Part shown: one piece after another, positions 62,159 to 64,000 of the stretch
Numbering within the stretch: the stretch's first letter is position 1
Layout of the letters: every line of letters starts with the position of its first letter
DNA from: AC-49 sp963817035
Lineage (GTDB): Bacteria > Actinomycetota > Thermoleophilia > Solirubrobacterales > Solirubrobacteraceae
Length of the DNA stretch: 64,000 nt
Direction: 5' to 3'
NCBI GenBank assembly: GCA_963817035.1
Contig: CAWFMM010000004.1
Location: forward strand, 124,001-188,000
Notes under the pieces: model-generated
What the model was told of the DNA's origin: nothing
The model's input: only the letters and a program-made list of their open reading frames with translations
The model's database searches: none
Translations under genes and position numbers: made by a program

Positions 62159-63301
62159 CTAGCTTACGACTCCGGCCGCGCGGTCCAGTTGCTCGAGATA
62201 CGGCGCGAGATAGCGGGAGGAGATCTTCGTCGCGGGCTCCCAGGTCGGCTGCTCTGTGATCGTCGAGCTGAAACCCTGGCCGCCGGTGATCTGGGCGGTC
62301 AGGTACCGAGGTGATCGGCCGGTCAGCAGCACGCCGCGGATCTCGGGGCGGAAGGGCTCGGGGGTGACCTGAGCTCCCGCGAGCGCGGCGATCGACTGGG
62401 CGGCGGCGTCGGCCTGCTGGGATGCGAGGCCGCCGTGCTTGACCGCGAAGTCGGTCGCATCGCCGGCGGCGAAGATCCGCGGGATGCCGCGCACCTGCCC
62501 GTGGAGGTCGACGGGAATGAAGCCACGTTCGCCCGCGGGCAGGCCACGAACGGCGGGCCCCATCAGATCGGGGAGCGCAACGACGCGATCGACGTCCACG
62601 CCGCGGTCGCCCGGCTGGATCACGACGTGGCCGCCGCGTGGCACCTCGGCGTACGCCGAGCAGATCGTGGAGATGCCGGCGTCGTCGAGAAGCTCGCCGA
62701 CCGCGGCACTGGCGGAGACGCCGAAGATGGCCAGCGGTGCTGTCTCGGGCGTGACGACGGTGATCTCCGTCTCCGCGCCCGTCTCGTATGCGCGAGCGGC
62801 GGTCATCAGCGCGAGCTCGTAGAGCGGCAACAGCCACCCCATCCGGCCGGGAGCGACGAACGCGATCCTGCGCACATAGCCGCCCTCGACGTCCTGGATC
62901 AGGCCGTGCAGCAGGTCATCCATGTGACGATCGTCGATCGTCAGGCCGTGCGCGAACGGCTTGCGCATACGGGCGCCGAGGGCGAGCAACAGCGCGTCGT
63001 AGGGCAGGACGTCGCCCTGGGCGGTGTGCGCCGTGCGGCGCGATGGGTCGACCCAGCTGAACTGGCGCTGCAGTAGCTCGGCGCCGATGTCGGCGGCGAT
63101 CTCCGACAGCGGATAGCGACGCGCCTTGCCGCGTGCGAACGGCTCGCGAACCGCCAACGGTCGGTAGCTGAACTCGTCGTCTGGGGCCACGATCTGCATC
63201 GAGACGCGGTCGCCGGCGAGCTCTCGCAGCGCGAGTCCGGCCTCGAGCGCCGCAACACCGCCGCCGACGATCACGACGTTGAACTGAGGATCTGCAGCCA
63301 T
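62159..63301 (-). CDS. FAD-dependent NAD(P)/quinone oxidoreductase (SQR/NDH-2-like)
   Basis: A 380-residue flavoprotein. NVVIVGGGVAALEAGLALRE is the FAD-binding GxGxxG, and YRPLAVREPFARGKARRYPL the typical NDH-2/SQR segment. VLPYDALLLALGARMRKPFA is the ATG-like motif, and GIPRIFAAGDATDFAVKHGG the second FAD motif, with GGLASQQAD after it. The two redox cysteines of sulfide:quinone reductases are not in their usual places, so an NDH-2-like or other donor is more likely. No C-terminal membrane helix is present. Upstream gene of the SnoaL operon. Confidence 0.85.
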   Translation of the reverse strand: MAADPQFNVVIVGGGVAALEAGLALRELAGDRVSMQIVAPDDEFSYRPLAVREPFARGKARRYPLSEIAADIGAELLQRQFSWVDPSRRTAHTAQGDVLPYDALLLALGARMRKPFAHGLTIDDRHMDDLLHGLIQDVEGGYVRRIAFVAPGRMGWLLPLYELALMTAARAYETGAETEITVVTPETAPLAIFGVSASAAVGELLDDAGISTICSAYAEVPRGGHVVIQPGDRGVDVDRVVALPDLMGPAVRGLPAGERGFIPVDLHGQVRGIPRIFAAGDATDFAVKHGGLASQQADAAAQSIAALAGAQVTPEPFRPEIRGVLLTGRSPRYLTAQITGGQGFSSTITEQPTWEPATKISSRYLAPYLEQLDRAAGVVS

Positions 63302-63396
63302 GACTGCAGGCTAGGCTGATGCGGTCGCTGCGCCAGCCGAGCAAAGCCGCCGTCGTGCTGCGGGAAAGTACGCAGCTCGGCAGGATCGCTCGGCGC

Positions 63397-64000
63397 TCAT
63401 CGGGGCGCCACGACGGTCGTTCCCGCTCGTCCGTCGAGCAGATGCCTGACGTCGGCCAGTGCACCGATGGCCGCAATGGCGCCGGTCTCGCGGGCGAACC
63501 GAGATGCCGCCTGAGCCTTGGGCCCCATCGACCCCGCCGCAAGATTCATCTCCGCCAGCTCCACCGGTGTCGCGCGTGCGATCAGGCGCGCCTGAGGGGT
63601 ACCCCAGTCGGCTTCGATGCCAGCCACATCGGTGAGCAGGAGCAGCAGGTCGGCACCGAGCTCACGCGCCAACAGGGCGGCCGCGAGGTCCCGGTCGATG
63701 ACGCCTTCGACACCGTGCAACGCGCCGCGCTCGTCGACGGTCACCGGGATGCCGCCACCGCCGACGCAGACGGTGATGACGCCGGCATCGACGAGCGTCC
63801 TGATCACCGCGATCTCGACGATCCGTTGCGGCTCGGGCGAGGGCACGACACGCCGCCAGCGCTCGCCGTCGCACGCGACGCTCCAGCCGCGATCACGGGC
63901 CAGACGCGCTGCTCGCTCGGCGTCGTACACGGGGCCGACCGGTTGGGTGGGATGGCCGAACGCGGGATCGTCGCGATCCACGACGACCTGCGTCAGCAGC
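63397..64000 (-). CDS. arcC: carbamate kinase, C-terminal part (start outside window)
   Basis: The frame is open to the window edge, reading LLTQVVVDRDDPAFGHPTQP, the conserved middle of carbamate kinases. Then come PVGPVYDAERAARLARDRGW, RRVVPSPEPQRIVEI, TVCVGGGGIPVTVDERGALH, GVEGVIDRDLAAALLARELG, LLLLTDVAGI and MNLAAGSMGPKAQAASRFAR. The enzyme makes ATP from carbamoyl phosphate, usually after arginine deimination or purine/agmatine breakdown. About a third of the protein lies beyond the window. Confidence 0.93.
   Translation of the reverse strand, partial: LLTQVVVDRDDPAFGHPTQPVGPVYDAERAARLARDRGWSVACDGERWRRVVPSPEPQRIVEIAVIRTLVDAGVITVCVGGGGIPVTVDERGALHGVEGVIDRDLAAALLARELGADLLLLLTDVAGIEADWGTPQARLIARATPVELAEMNLAAGSMGPKAQAASRFARETGAIAAIGALADVRHLLDGRAGTTVVAPR

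Noticed and set aside
62159..63301. Calling the flavoprotein a sulfide:quinone reductase
   Set aside because: The fold matches, but the conserved catalytic cysteines of SQR are not seen in their expected positions, so only a general oxidoreductase call is made.

Overview
The window reads as chromosomal DNA of a high-GC actinobacterium. The best guess is the Thermoleophilia/Solirubrobacterales branch. This is an inference from very high GC content, frequent GTG starts, GTGA/ATGA gene overlaps, a B12-dependent ribonucleotide reductase, a resuscitation-promoting factor behind a cyclic-di-AMP riboswitch, and an actinobacterial-type CtaA. No rRNA or taxonomic marker is present to prove it. REGION 1 (1-23.2 kb) is a cell-surface polysaccharide locus: about ten glycosyltransferases, five SAM methyltransferases, a Wzm/Wzt-type ABC exporter (10656-12886), the last two dTDP-L-rhamnose enzymes (RmlC 12958-13524, RmlD 14292-15144), a sugar epimerase and two polytopic membrane proteins. 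The glycan is probably built on a carrier in the cytoplasm, methylated, then exported by the ABC transporter. RmlA and RmlB are not here. A degraded IS110-type element (about 1375-1905) has replaced most of a membrane-protein gene. Several proteins end in the same tail (S-x-SWR-x-T-x-PLR plus basic residues), including one small protein that is little else. REGION 2 (23.2-37.9 kb) holds housekeeping and regulatory genes: heme A synthase, a membrane GAF/PAS/SpoIIE phosphatase, Lon protease, a lone receiver domain, a Crp-type regulator, a c-di-AMP riboswitch with an Rpf-like muralytic enzyme, a MacB/FtsX-type ABC pair, an oxidoreductase, a rhomboid protease and a SHOCT protein. REGION 3 (37.9-45.7 kb) has a ring-cleaving dioxygenase behind an operator-like palindrome, a hipB-like regulator with a truncated hipA and three evenly spaced operator-like sites, a fadJ/fadA beta-oxidation operon divergent from a TetR gene, and a PAS-PAS-GGDEF diguanylate cyclase. 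REGION 4 (45.7-56.6 kb) has a class II ribonucleotide reductase interrupted by a 408-residue intein at its radical cysteine, PPK2, tmk and holB back to back, uppP and pepT. REGION 5 (56.6-64 kb) starts with tRNA-Thr(CGT), followed by a gene-poor stretch with a decayed secreted-protein gene. Then come a RKIP-like lipoprotein, an SDR, abutting remnants of a quinone oxidoreductase and a TetR gene, a fumarylacetoacetase-family hydrolase, an FAD oxidoreductase and a partial carbamate kinase. Five otherwise normal genes each carry a single one-base frameshift (about 1250, 4325, 14638, 41105 and 56217). These could be genuine lesions or sequence errors, and should be checked against reads before any of the five is called dead.
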